16,332 nucleotides of DNA from an uncultured Pseudomonadales bacterium (GCA_938082955.1 CALKDE010000362.1:1-16332), one strand, 5' to 3'. Shown: positions 7,739 through 15,925, counted from the stretch's first letter. Program-made: numbers and translations. Notes: generated by a model not told the origin, from the letters alone.

Positions 7739-9925
7739 TTAGGGCAACTTAAAGACATAAAGCGCATTATGTCCGTTGGGACTGACCATTTCTGGAGCCA
7801 AAAAGCTCCCTATGCGCCACGGGCTGCCACCGTCACGCCCAGCTGGAATGGCTATGTACTGCTCGCCATCAATCGCGTAAGTCGCCGGAAACCCCTGGGC
7901 CGATGTAGCGAGTCGAGTGCGCCATAACTCTTCGCCACTGTTAATATCATAGGCATGCACATAGCGGTCGTAGTCTCCGATGAACAGTAAATCACCGCCA
8001 GTTGCGAGCCCGGCAGTGAGGTAGGGCGCGCGTTGTTCAACACTCCAGCTCTCTTCCATGGATACCACATCATAGGCCGCGAGCTTACCAAACTGGCCAT
8101 TTGTTCCCGGCATCTCCATCCACATGCGATCGCCCTGATTACCACCTGAGCCGATCTCGAGCGTTGTCTCCCGTGGCGACATTTCCATACAGGATTGGCT
8201 CAGTGGTATTACTAGCTGGCGGGAAGGAGGATGGTAGGCGCTCGACTGCCAGTTGTGGCCGCCGGCTGTTGACGGGCAGACGGACAACCATTCACCAATT
8301 TGCATATCACGAATGTCGTCTCTGTATCTGACCTGCCCGGTTTCAAGATTTATTTCCGGGAAAACATTTTGATAAACGGTTTCGCGCAAGCCGCGAAATT
8401 CTCCAGTGCGGCGATCCAATTTCCAGAGTATGCCGCTCTTTCCAATAGTCATCAGATAGGGTTCATCAAAGATGTCTATCAATACTTGTTCGAATGCTTC
8501 ATCCATGTCGAGAGACTCGCCCGGCACGTGTTGGCGGTACCAGACTATACGGCCGTCTTGTGGGTCGATAGCCAGCGTGCTGTTGGAATATAAAGCAGCA
8601 TCGTCGGTAGAGAGGCCGCGACTGGCCGCCATCCAAGGCTTGGCTTGTGCGGTGCCAAAAAACACTAGCCCCAATTCGGGGTCCCAACTACCAGTCATCC
8701 ATACATCGACACCGCCGCGAAGTTCCAGTGGTAAACCTGCCCAGCTATCATCTCCAGGCTGGCCGGGCTGTGCTACCGTAAAGGTTCGCCATAATTCCTC
8801 GCCTGTACCGGCATCGTGCCCGGTAATAAAACAACTCTCTTTGTAGAAGCGGCCGCAACCAGAGATGCCGTTAATTACAATGCCATCGGCTACAATAGGT
8901 CCTGTGGTGTTGGAGTAGCCCAGTGCCTCGTCAGCTACCTCGATATCCCAGCGCACGGCGCCGGTGCGAGCATCTAGTGCCACTAGGTGGGCATCGGTTG
9001 TGGCAACATAGATTAGGTCCTGCCACATAGCCAGAGTGCGAAGCAAACCGCCGCTGCGCCCGCCTTGGGGGAAGGTTCTTTGATACTCCCACAGTAACGT
9101 GCCATCGCGTCCGTCCAGAGCCTGAACAACATTGCCAAAATTGGGGATGTAGACGATGCCGTTTCTAATCAATGGTCCAGGTTGACTGCGCCCGGGCGCC
9201 ATGCCCCATACCCAGGCAAGGGTCAGGTTGCCCACATTATCCTTGTTAATCTGATCTAGCGGACTATAGCCATGACTGTTGGGACTTCGACGCCAATAAG
9301 TCCAGTCTTCGGCGGCTGGATCTGCCAGTTCGGCATCACTAACATTAACGAAACCATTAACAGGCCGCCAGGAACGGGTAATGGCGCGTTCGGACCGATA
9401 TACTGTAGCGATCTCAGGCACTGCATTGAGAGAGTCAGGGGAAGGTATCGTTCCCGCCTGTCCTGGTCGGGGGATGCGCTGCACGATCGCCGCGCCACTC
9501 GCAGACTCGCTATTTAAAAAGGCTACCCCGGGGCTGGTGAGGCTAAGAGTTCTGTCACTGCCTGGCACTGCATTCTCGGCTAGAAGAAAGGCGACAAGAG
9601 CACTGTATTGTTCCTCACTCAATGAGCCGGGCGCCTGTGGTGGCATGGTTCGATCCAGTAAGTCTTGAAGCTCGGTTACGTTTCGATTGCTCCAGTTAGT
9701 CCGAAAATTACCGTCATTGAGAGCGGGTGCCTCGAATGCCCCTTGGAGATCTGCAAGGTGACATGTGGAACAGTTTTGTTGGTAAAGTATCGCTCCAGCT
9801 TGAGCTTGAGATTCCGTGTACGAAGCCTGTTCTAATTGCTGCGCGACAGCGCCACTATAGCAAACCAGCGCTGTCAGGAAGAAAGCAGGTTTAATTGCCC
9901 GGCAATTTGGTAGTCGGGGTTTCAT
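7739..9925 (-). CDS. PQQ-dependent dehydrogenase with N-terminal cytochrome c domain
   Basis: Exported quinohaemoprotein of 728 residues, probably a periplasmic alcohol or sugar dehydrogenase. A signal peptide ends near residue 29 (SGAVAQQ). Residues about 40-118 form a cytochrome c domain: C52-S-T-C55-H56 with Met94 (RTMPP) as likely sixth ligand. The propeller starts near 207 (DWTYWRRSPNSHGYSPLDQI), shows W-motifs such as ALDARTGAVRW and DAGTGEELW, and ends ALYVFKLP. It has Cys357 and Cys365 rather than adjacent cysteines. The active-site loop reads ESLDMDEAF, so Trp of the usual WDxD motif is Leu, but Asp473 and Asp475 remain. The start is ATG at 9923-9925 with AAGGA seven bases upstream. 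This site overlaps the stop of the copper monooxygenase gene, which suggests translational coupling. It is the last gene of a three-gene operon. Confidence 0.9.
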   Translation of the reverse strand: MKPRLPNCRAIKPAFFLTALVCYSGAVAQQLEQASYTESQAQAGAILYQQNCSTCHLADLQGAFEAPALNDGNFRTNWSNRNVTELQDLLDRTMPPQAPGSLSEEQYSALVAFLLAENAVPGSDRTLSLTSPGVAFLNSESASGAAIVQRIPRPGQAGTIPSPDSLNAVPEIATVYRSERAITRSWRPVNGFVNVSDAELADPAAEDWTYWRRSPNSHGYSPLDQINKDNVGNLTLAWVWGMAPGRSQPGPLIRNGIVYIPNFGNVVQALDGRDGTLLWEYQRTFPQGGRSGGLLRTLAMWQDLIYVATTDAHLVALDARTGAVRWDIEVADEALGYSNTTGPIVADGIVINGISGCGRFYKESCFITGHDAGTGEELWRTFTVAQPGQPGDDSWAGLPLELRGGVDVWMTGSWDPELGLVFFGTAQAKPWMAASRGLSTDDAALYSNSTLAIDPQDGRIVWYRQHVPGESLDMDEAFEQVLIDIFDEPYLMTIGKSGILWKLDRRTGEFRGLRETVYQNVFPEINLETGQVRYRDDIRDMQIGEWLSVCPSTAGGHNWQSSAYHPPSRQLVIPLSQSCMEMSPRETTLEIGSGGNQGDRMWMEMPGTNGQFGKLAAYDVVSMEESWSVEQRAPYLTAGLATGGDLLFIGDYDRYVHAYDINSGEELWRTRLATSAQGFPATYAIDGEQYIAIPAGRDGGSPWRIGSFLAPEMVSPNGHNALYVFKLP

Positions 9926-9935
9926 TAAACGGTCC

Positions 9936-11258
9936 TTATTTACTCACCGTGAGAATTTCTTGTCTAGCGCGGCGTTCTGTAACGGCCTCGGCAAACTGCT
10001 CTTCATTCATATAGGTGATTCCCACCCAGGCGTGACTCATCTCGTCGACACCGCGTCGGCCAAATACTACCCACTGCTCTGGGTCAGGATTTAGCGGGTT
10101 ATTGACAGTGTTATCAAACACTGATGTGAATTGTAAGACGGTGCCTTTAGGAAGCAGTGGTTTGGCATCGTCGGCATAGAGATAGGAAATCTGCCAGTTG
10201 TGATTGTACTTGTTCACCTGGCTGAGGACTGCCTTGCGGCCATCCGGGAAGATGGCTTCCATGGTCATCACTTTGCCACGCATATGCAGGTGAGGCCTAT
10301 AGCTGTGGATGACGGCCGGCGCATCGAGAACGTGTGTACCCTGTAATACTTGATAGCCATGGGGAGGGATAACAATATCCTGCCCTCTCGCCATGCCATT
10401 CAGCCCATCTACTCTGAACATGGCTTCGCCGGCGGTTTCTAGTTCGGGAGTGAAACCTTCATCGTAGAACCACAAGCCTACCTCAACCACGTCATCTTCC
10501 CCTTCTGCACCGACAGGGAAATAATGTAAATTCCAAGCTATATGGCCATTGGCGGGAACCTTCATGCCTGTGCCATCGGGATAGACCTCCCAAGACTTTC
10601 CAACACCATAGCGAGCAAGTGCGACCTGACGTGTTTCGCCCTCTGGCACCAGCACGGCGTGACCGTGATGCACCACCTTTTTACCTAGTGGGTAAGAAGG
10701 TTTGAATTCTGCGGCACGCAACCAGCGATCTTTCTCCATGCCTTCAAAGGGCACGTCGGGCGTCCACCACTGATCTTGGCCGTTGGCAATTACATCGAAG
10801 GGTGTGGATTTGATTATCAAATCCGGCGGGCCAAGCTGTTCGGTTAGTTGCCAAGCCGAGCCGCTAGGAATGTCGATGGGAGTGGGAAGATGCGCAGGGT
10901 TTCCTTCCGGCGCGCCGCTGTCCACCCAAGAAGAGATTGTCGCGATCTGTTCATCACTTAAGGAGGCGTCGTTCTTGAATTCCTGTATGCCTGTCGTGGT
11001 ATCGATGTGCCAAGGTGGCATGATGCGTTTGCTGGTGCGGTCTTTTATCAGGGCGGCAAACGGGTTCACCTGTTGATAGCTCTGTAATGGCATCGGGCCA
11101 ATGCCCTCGGGGTTATGGCAGGTTACGCACTTTTCTTGAAGTATTGGAGCGATATCACGTGAATAGGTAATGTCCTGAGCTTGCGCGTTTCCGATCAGGG
11201 ATGCTACGAAAACGGCGGCCAGAATACAGGCTGTTCTGCTTTGCTCTATCTTGCTCAT
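9936..11258 (-). CDS. PHM-like type II copper monooxygenase with N-terminal cytochrome c domain
   Basis: Exported 440-residue protein that appears to join a haem c module to a two-copper monooxygenase fold like peptidylglycine hydroxylase (PHM) and dopamine hydroxylase. A signal peptide ends near residue 28 (GNAQAQ). The haem site is C44-V-T-C47-H48 with Met80 (RIMPPWH) as likely ligand. All six copper ligands of the PHM pattern can be placed: His197 and His198 (KVVHHGH) plus His245 (WNLHYF) for the first copper; His323 and His325 (PHLHM) plus Met407 (VDEMSHAW) for the second. Such enzymes hydroxylate C-H bonds using O2 and two electrons. The attached haem could supply the electrons in place of ascorbate, which is inference. 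It is the middle gene of the operon, 17 bases after the upstream gene and 10 bases before the PQQ dehydrogenase. The substrate is unknown. Confidence 0.82.
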   Translation of the reverse strand: MSKIEQSRTACILAAVFVASLIGNAQAQDITYSRDIAPILQEKCVTCHNPEGIGPMPLQSYQQVNPFAALIKDRTSKRIMPPWHIDTTTGIQEFKNDASLSDEQIATISSWVDSGAPEGNPAHLPTPIDIPSGSAWQLTEQLGPPDLIIKSTPFDVIANGQDQWWTPDVPFEGMEKDRWLRAAEFKPSYPLGKKVVHHGHAVLVPEGETRQVALARYGVGKSWEVYPDGTGMKVPANGHIAWNLHYFPVGAEGEDDVVEVGLWFYDEGFTPELETAGEAMFRVDGLNGMARGQDIVIPPHGYQVLQGTHVLDAPAVIHSYRPHLHMRGKVMTMEAIFPDGRKAVLSQVNKYNHNWQISYLYADDAKPLLPKGTVLQFTSVFDNTVNNPLNPDPEQWVVFGRRGVDEMSHAWVGITYMNEEQFAEAVTERRARQEILTVSK

Positions 11259-11275
11259 GGGTAGTTAGCTCCGTG

Positions 11276-12112
11276 TTAGTTGCTCACGCTGATGTTGTAG
11301 TAGGCATTGCTGTGACAACAATAAAATTCAAAAGCAGCAACACTGTCGATGGTTTGTAGACGGATAGTGTATTCACCGGGTTCGGAGAACGTCGCATTCA
11401 CGCTGGCGTAGCCCGAATCCGTGGTAATCATGGCTTCTTGCGTGTCGAACTCAACCTCGCCGGGTCCGGCATGATGTGACCATCCGGTCCATATCTGCGG
11501 ATCGGGATGCTCGATCCAGGCTTCGATGGTAAGTGGCTGTCCCACAGTCGCGCTAAGGGTAGCGCGATTATGGATGCCCTTACGCCCGCGTACACCAGTT
11601 TCATTAGCCCCAAGCCTTATCAGTGGGGCCAGATCGCCGCGCCCCTTGGACCTAGGTTCATCGAGTACATAAGCCGGCTTCAGGTGTCCGGGGACGCTGA
11701 GGTTTTCGCCTGCGCTGGATAGATGCCACACAATTTTTTCTTCGCGGCCAAAGTCTTTCGGCACGGTGATGCTAAAGGCGCAAAAAATGTGACGATAGCG
11801 CGGTGGCAGCGGATCGAAATGAGTGGGAAGCTGAGTGGGAAAGCGGGTGTCGCTTAGATAATTTGCTTCGCCTATAGGGATATCCAGTGCCTGTTCGGAA
11901 TTTAAATTGAAATAACCGAAGCACATGGTGTTGCTGCCGTCATCATTCTGGAACCAGCCATCAAATAGTGGAATCACCGGCTGGCCATGTGAACGAATGA
12001 GTTCGGCAGACCAGTATTGCTGAGAAAGTTCGATTTGTTGCCCATGGATGCTTGCAGGCAGCAGGGAAAGCACAAGTGCGATTGTTAGCTGAGGTGTAAC
12101 GAATCGGGGCAT
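11276..12112 (-). CDS. Secreted protein of unknown function, first gene of the copper/PQQ operon
   Basis: The function is not recognised. It has 278 residues with a signal peptide ending near ASIHG (residue 24). The N-terminal half carries GYFNLNSEQALDIPIGEANY near 66-85, a wording I have seen in uncharacterised exported proteins near redox genes, although no family name can be given. The C-terminal 90 residues look like an Ig- or PKD-like strand domain (GQPLTIEAWIEHPD, FSEPGEYTIRL) and finish with AAFEFYCCHSNAYYNISVSN. Cysteines are only 64, 111 and the adjacent pair 265-266 followed by His267, so disulfides or a metal site are possible. The start is ATG at 12110-12112 with a weak upstream site. 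Its place ahead of the monooxygenase suggests a partner, chaperone or substrate-binding role. Confidence 0.75.
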   Translation of the reverse strand: MPRFVTPQLTIALVLSLLPASIHGQQIELSQQYWSAELIRSHGQPVIPLFDGWFQNDDGSNTMCFGYFNLNSEQALDIPIGEANYLSDTRFPTQLPTHFDPLPPRYRHIFCAFSITVPKDFGREEKIVWHLSSAGENLSVPGHLKPAYVLDEPRSKGRGDLAPLIRLGANETGVRGRKGIHNRATLSATVGQPLTIEAWIEHPDPQIWTGWSHHAGPGEVEFDTQEAMITTDSGYASVNATFSEPGEYTIRLQTIDSVAAFEFYCCHSNAYYNISVSN

Positions 12113-12286
12113 AATCGATCGTCCGGGCGCAGGCCCTTGCTAGAATTTGTTGTTCTAATTTTGTCCGATACTACGGTAAAAACAGCAGTATGTCTTGTTT
12201 TGCGAACATTTGGGTCGGTCTCAAAAATCCTGCTAGACTGCACCCAATGCTGCCGAAATAAAAACAATACGTTGAGGTGCCACCCG
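12113..12286. promoter_or_regulatory. Divergent promoter region of the two redox operons
   Basis: These 174 bases separate the minus-strand copper/PQQ operon from the plus-strand PQQ/MBL operon, so both are probably driven and possibly co-regulated from here. A weak plus-strand candidate is TTGGGT (12210-12215), 18 bases, TAGACT (12234-12239). GAGGTG at 12274-12279 is a good ribosome binding site for the PQQ gene, seven bases before its ATG. No clear operator was recognised. Confidence 0.45.
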
Positions 12287-14329
12287 ATGATTAAACACTC
12301 CTTTCTTTTTGTAGTCTTGTGGCTGTGTTCTGCGGCTGCTCTTGCTCAGCAGGGTGCGCCTGATGGGGAATGGCCTACCTACGGGGGAGATCTGGGGCAT
12401 ACTCGCTATTCGCCACTGGAGCAGATTAACGCAGAGAATTTCTCAGATCTTGAAGTCGCTTGGCGCTTCAAAACCGACAACCTGGGGCCAAGTCCGGAAT
12501 ACCGTTTTCAGGCCACGCCACTGGTTGTGAATGGAGTGATGTATACCACGGGCGGGTCGCGCCGCGCCGTAGTTGCTCTCGATGCGCGTACCGGCGAATT
12601 GCTGTGGAAATACGCGCTCAATGAAGGTGCAAGAGCGGCGAATGCACCGCGACAATTGTCCGGGCGTGGTCTTGCATTGTGGCAAGATGGCGAAGACACC
12701 AGAATTATATATGTGACACCTGGTTACCAAATGATTGCGCTAGATGGATCGACCGGCAGGCCGGTGCAGTCATTCGGAGTCGAGGGCATAGTCGACCTGA
12801 AGCAGAACGCCGACCAGATGATTGATCTGGCGACCGGGGAGATAGGGCTTCATTCGACGCCGATAGTCGCCAAGGATGTAGTAATAATAGGAGCAGCACA
12901 CCGCACCGGTGGTAACCCCCGTAGCCGTGAGAACGTTAAAGGCTATGTAAGAGGTTTCGATGTGCGTACCGGAGAGCGGCTATGGATATTCCATACTGTT
13001 CCAATGCCCGGCGAATATGGTTATGAATCGTGGCAGGATGGCTCCGCCTCCTATACAGGAAACACCGGCGTGTGGGCGCAAATATCGGTAGATCTGGAGC
13101 TCGAAACAGTCTATCTGCCAGTTGAGGCAGCCACCGGCGACTACTTTGGTGCCAATCGACCTGGCGATAATCTATTCGCCGAATCCCTTCTGGCCGTTGA
13201 TCTTTATACGGGGGAACGCAAATGGCATTACCAATTTGTCCACCACGGCATTTGGGATCACGATATTCCCTGTGCGCCTATTCTGCTTGATATCATCGTT
13301 GATGGTCAGTTGCGTAAAGCTGTGGCGCAGCCAACAAAGCAGGCATTTCTGTATGTGTTCGACAGAATAACCGGCGTGCCAATCTGGCCCATTGTGGAAA
13401 GATCGGTTGGGGCGGGCGATGTGCCAGGTGAATGGTATTCACCAACCCAGCCTATGCCGACCCGCCCACCGGCTTATGATCGCCAGGGGGTAACACCAGA
13501 TGATCTTTTGGATTTCACGCCGCAGCTGCATAGTGCGGCAGAAGAGGTTGCCAGCTGGTACAAGATGGGCCCGTTGTTTACGCCAGCGGTAGTCAGCAAC
13601 ATTGATGGTCCTCTTGGTGTTTTGATGGCACCTGCCACTGGCGGAGGCACTAACTGGCCTGGAGGCTCATTCGATCCGCAGACCAACATACTTTACGTTT
13701 CTTCTAATAGTTCGGTTGCTAGTCTTGCCGTGGTGCCACCCCATCCGGGTCAATCCGATATGGCTTACATTCAAGGCAATGCAGCCACCGGTCCGCGCAC
13801 CTCCGGTGGCGCCGGATCTTCCGCAGGTGGCGGGCGAACAGAGTTTAATGCCGTGGCGGGGGAGCGGCCGGTTTCTTCCCGCGGGCGTCCCCCCATCGGC
13901 TTGCGTGTTGATGGTCTGCCGTTGTTGAAACCACCCTATGGGAAAGTTACAGCTATCGATATGAATGAGGGCTCAATACTTTGGCAGATTGCACACGGGC
14001 AGACGCCCGACAATATTGCTAATCATCCTGCTCTGGTCGACATCGACCTCCCGCGCACCGGTCAGAACGCGTCGGTAGGCACGCTCGTGACGAAAACCTT
14101 GCTGATCGCAGGGGAAGCACAGCTAACAACAGATCCGGATACCGGAGAACGCAGGGCGATGCTGCGTGCTTATGACAAAGCAACTGGCGTTGAAGTTGGA
14201 GCAGTCACCTTGCCGGCCCCGCAGACAGGTTCTCCTATGACTTACCAGATAGAAGGGGAGCAGTATCTGGCCATTGCAATAAGTGGCAGCGGTTACTCTG
14301 GTGAGATGCGAGTATTACGTTTACCCTAA
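12287..14329 (+). CDS. PQQ-dependent dehydrogenase, glucose-dehydrogenase type without haem or membrane domain
   Basis: Soluble periplasmic quinoprotein of 680 residues. The ATG at 12287 is chosen because GAGGTG lies seven bases upstream and it begins a typical signal peptide (MIKHSFLFVVLWLCSAAALA, then QQG); the open frame extends 50 codons further, without support. The propeller starts with WPTYGGDLGHTRYSPLEQI and closes with MRVLRLP. The loop VHHGIWDHDIPCAP (about 318-331) matches the HHxxWDxD loop of membrane glucose and quinate/shikimate dehydrogenases, with Asp324 the probable base. Unlike those enzymes it lacks N-terminal transmembrane helices, and unlike the other two PQQ genes here it has no CxxCH, so it needs an external electron acceptor. 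A Gly/Ser-rich loop at about 500-530 looks like an insertion. It is followed after 28 bases by the MBL-fold gene. The substrate is unknown; a sugar, polyol or cyclic alcohol would fit the family. Confidence 0.9.
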   Translation: MIKHSFLFVVLWLCSAAALAQQGAPDGEWPTYGGDLGHTRYSPLEQINAENFSDLEVAWRFKTDNLGPSPEYRFQATPLVVNGVMYTTGGSRRAVVALDARTGELLWKYALNEGARAANAPRQLSGRGLALWQDGEDTRIIYVTPGYQMIALDGSTGRPVQSFGVEGIVDLKQNADQMIDLATGEIGLHSTPIVAKDVVIIGAAHRTGGNPRSRENVKGYVRGFDVRTGERLWIFHTVPMPGEYGYESWQDGSASYTGNTGVWAQISVDLELETVYLPVEAATGDYFGANRPGDNLFAESLLAVDLYTGERKWHYQFVHHGIWDHDIPCAPILLDIIVDGQLRKAVAQPTKQAFLYVFDRITGVPIWPIVERSVGAGDVPGEWYSPTQPMPTRPPAYDRQGVTPDDLLDFTPQLHSAAEEVASWYKMGPLFTPAVVSNIDGPLGVLMAPATGGGTNWPGGSFDPQTNILYVSSNSSVASLAVVPPHPGQSDMAYIQGNAATGPRTSGGAGSSAGGGRTEFNAVAGERPVSSRGRPPIGLRVDGLPLLKPPYGKVTAIDMNEGSILWQIAHGQTPDNIANHPALVDIDLPRTGQNASVGTLVTKTLLIAGEAQLTTDPDTGERRAMLRAYDKATGVEVGAVTLPAPQTGSPMTYQIEGEQYLAIAISGSGYSGEMRVLRLP

Positions 14330-14357
14330 AAATAGTTAATTGAATCGAGGAAGCATT

Positions 14358-15149
14358 GTGAAAAACCTATTCTCTGCAATCTTGTATTGCTCGCTTTGCA
14401 GCATCGCCGCCGTGCATGCTCAGTCCAATGTCGTGCCTGGTGCTAACGGGCCTATTACGATCACGCCATTGATTCATTCTTCGGTTCAGCTGGAGTATGG
14501 CGATACCGTCGTGCAGATTGACCCTTGGAACAGAGTCGGTCTGCCGGGCGCGAAACAAGCTGACTTAATTCTTATAACAGATGATGTAGGGCATCATCAG
14601 GACGTAGAGGCTATAGAGAAATTGTCCGGTCCACAAACTGTACTGGTAATGCTAGACAGCGGCAGGGCGAAATGGCCAGATGGTATTGTGATCGCTAACG
14701 GCCAGATGATTCGTGTCAACGGCATGACAGTTGAGGCAGTGGCAGCCTATGACATTATTCTCGGAGAACCGTCTCATCCCAAAGGGCAGGCCAATGGTTA
14801 TGTGTTAACTCTCGGTGGTACGCGTTTTTATTTCGCCGGCGTCACGGAGTGTGTGGATGAGGTAAAAGTGTTGCAGGGCATAAACGTGGCATTCATGCCT
14901 TTGAACGTGCCGCTTGGCCGAATGACTCCGGCTGCGTCTGCTGAATGTACAAAAATTCTCGAACCTGATGTGGTTTATCTTTATCACTACGATCAGGACT
15001 ACGCTAGACGCGCACTGAATCCTGCTTACGAAGGCACGGCCTTGCCCGGTGGTATTTCGGTTGCTGAAAGCCTGGATTTGTTCGAGCAGGAGCTAGAAGA
15101 ATCGGGCATTGAGGTGCGGCGAGGTGATTTTTATCCGCCGTTGCAGTGA
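14358..15149 (+). CDS. Exported metallo-beta-lactamase-fold protein with degenerate zinc motif
   Basis: UlaG-like MBL-superfamily protein of 263 residues with a signal peptide (VKNLFSAILYCSLCSIAAVH, then AQS). The GTG at 14358-14360 is chosen because GAGGA lies six bases before it. The fold is recognisable from ITPLIHSSVQLEYGDTVVQI, DPW, the GNGYVLTLGG-like stretch NGYVLTLGGTRFYF and the final VVYLYHYD. The usual zinc signature THxHxDH is changed to TDDVGHH (residues 74-80), so two of its histidines and its aspartate are replaced. The bridging aspartate of the GDT motif is Val162 (AGVTE). His80, His140 (HPKG) and His210 remain. It is therefore probably not a classic two-zinc hydrolase; it may bind one or a different metal, or act as a binding protein. 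It sits in one operon with the upstream PQQ dehydrogenase. Confidence 0.82.
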   Translation: MKNLFSAILYCSLCSIAAVHAQSNVVPGANGPITITPLIHSSVQLEYGDTVVQIDPWNRVGLPGAKQADLILITDDVGHHQDVEAIEKLSGPQTVLVMLDSGRAKWPDGIVIANGQMIRVNGMTVEAVAAYDIILGEPSHPKGQANGYVLTLGGTRFYFAGVTECVDEVKVLQGINVAFMPLNVPLGRMTPAASAECTKILEPDVVYLYHYDQDYARRALNPAYEGTALPGGISVAESLDLFEQELEESGIEVRRGDFYPPLQ

Positions 15150-15250
15150 ATTGGTACTGACATGTTTGTCCGATGCAGGTGACAACTACCCGGCGAGTCC
15201 TTAGAGTCATTGAGCCGTCACTGTTAGCCAATGAGAGCGATTAGCCAAGT

Positions 15251-15478
15251 TGACCTATCCCCCATTTTTAGAACCATGACCACGATGAGGTTTTCAGTTA
15301 ATTTAACAAGATGGAGATCTCGATATGAAGAAGCGGTACACACACGAACAAATCATTAAGGCATTCAACAACCGTTCGGCACTGAGTATGAAGCCGGCTT
15401 AAGGCGGGGGAAAAGCATTCGCTGGCGTCGAGTATTGCCAGCTAAGAAAGGCGTGGAAGCCCATAAGCTACTGGATAT
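15251..15478 (+). pseudogene. IS3-family orfA remnant, frameshifted and truncated
   Basis: An ATG at 15325, with GGAG eight bases upstream, opens a 25-codon frame starting MKKRYTHEQIIKA, the typical start of IS3-type orfA helix-turn-helix proteins, and stops at 15402. Just before the stop, another frame reads EYEAGL, which normally follows in these proteins. Later still, near 15436-15475, a frame reads KKGVEAHKLL, close to the family's KYGGxEAxxLK segment. The gene thus appears broken by frameshifts and has lost the middle. TGACCTATCCCCCATTTTTA at 15251-15270 resembles an IS3 terminal repeat, but no right end was found. No orfB remains. Confidence 0.55.
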
Positions 15479-15559
15479 TTACTCTGATCCTGTTTCCTGA
15501 TTACAATCAAGAGCCGTCAGGAATCTGGGGTGGGGAAGGGTGTATAGTAAGAAGAGGAA

Positions 15560-15583
15560 GTACGCTAGCAGAAGTTAGCGTGC
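15560..15583 (-). terminator. Probable rho-independent terminator of the small membrane protein gene
   Basis: A 10-bp stem with two G-T wobbles and a four-base loop (GTACGCTAGC AGAA GTTAGCGTGC on the plus strand) lies about 20 bases after the stop at 15605. Read on the minus strand, a pyrimidine-rich tract TTCCTCTTCTT follows it. It may also serve the plus strand, where TTTCTCC follows. Confidence 0.45.
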
Positions 15584-15604
15584 TTTCTCCCCTTAAATTT
15601 CATC

Positions 15605-15925
15605 TTATCCCATAATTCTAGAACGAAGATCCATAATCAAAGTGGCTACGGCATATCCGTGAATAGCACTTGTAAATGCTACCAAGAAATCTTCCCCATA
15701 CCCACCAACAACGGGGATAGCATTTCCTAAGGTAGCGCCCATAAGTGGAACTGCTATAGCGGCCCCGTATATCATTGCTTGGGCTGCTCGATCATCTACA
15801 GGGCTCATTACACCATGGACTAAGCCAATAGCGACTAATAACAATCCCCAGTACTCAAAAGGTACAAATAAGGCTATAAGACTTATTGCAATGGCTGCGA
15901 TAGGGGCGATTTTATCTATATTCAT
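15605..15925 (-). CDS. Small integral membrane protein of unknown function
   Basis: A 106-residue protein made mostly of hydrophobic helices: about 6-25, 27-40, 49-68 and 76-98, giving three or four inner-membrane segments separated by short loops (SPVDDRAAQ near 41-49), with a basic C-terminus (DLRSRIMG). No family is recognised and no catalytic motif is seen. The start at 15923-15925 is well supported: AGAGG lies seven bases upstream. It stands alone with a probable terminator behind it. Base composition is more AT-rich than the redox genes. Confidence 0.75.
   Translation of the reverse strand: MNIDKIAPIAAIAISLIALFVPFEYWGLLLVAIGLVHGVMSPVDDRAAQAMIYGAAIAVPLMGATLGNAIPVVGGYGEDFLVAFTSAIHGYAVATLIMDLRSRIMG

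Larger units (their letters stand above)
15150..15604. other. Spacer holding a transposon relic and a terminator
   Basis: About 450 bases between the MBL-fold gene and the small membrane protein, which converge. The first 100 bases hold nothing recognisable and no strong terminator for the redox operon. The rest contains the IS3-type remnant and the hairpin listed separately. Confidence 0.5.

Noticed and set aside
12137..12286. 50-codon N-terminal extension of the third PQQ dehydrogenase
   Set aside because: The ATG at 12287 has a good ribosome binding site and begins a signal peptide; the extension would bury it.
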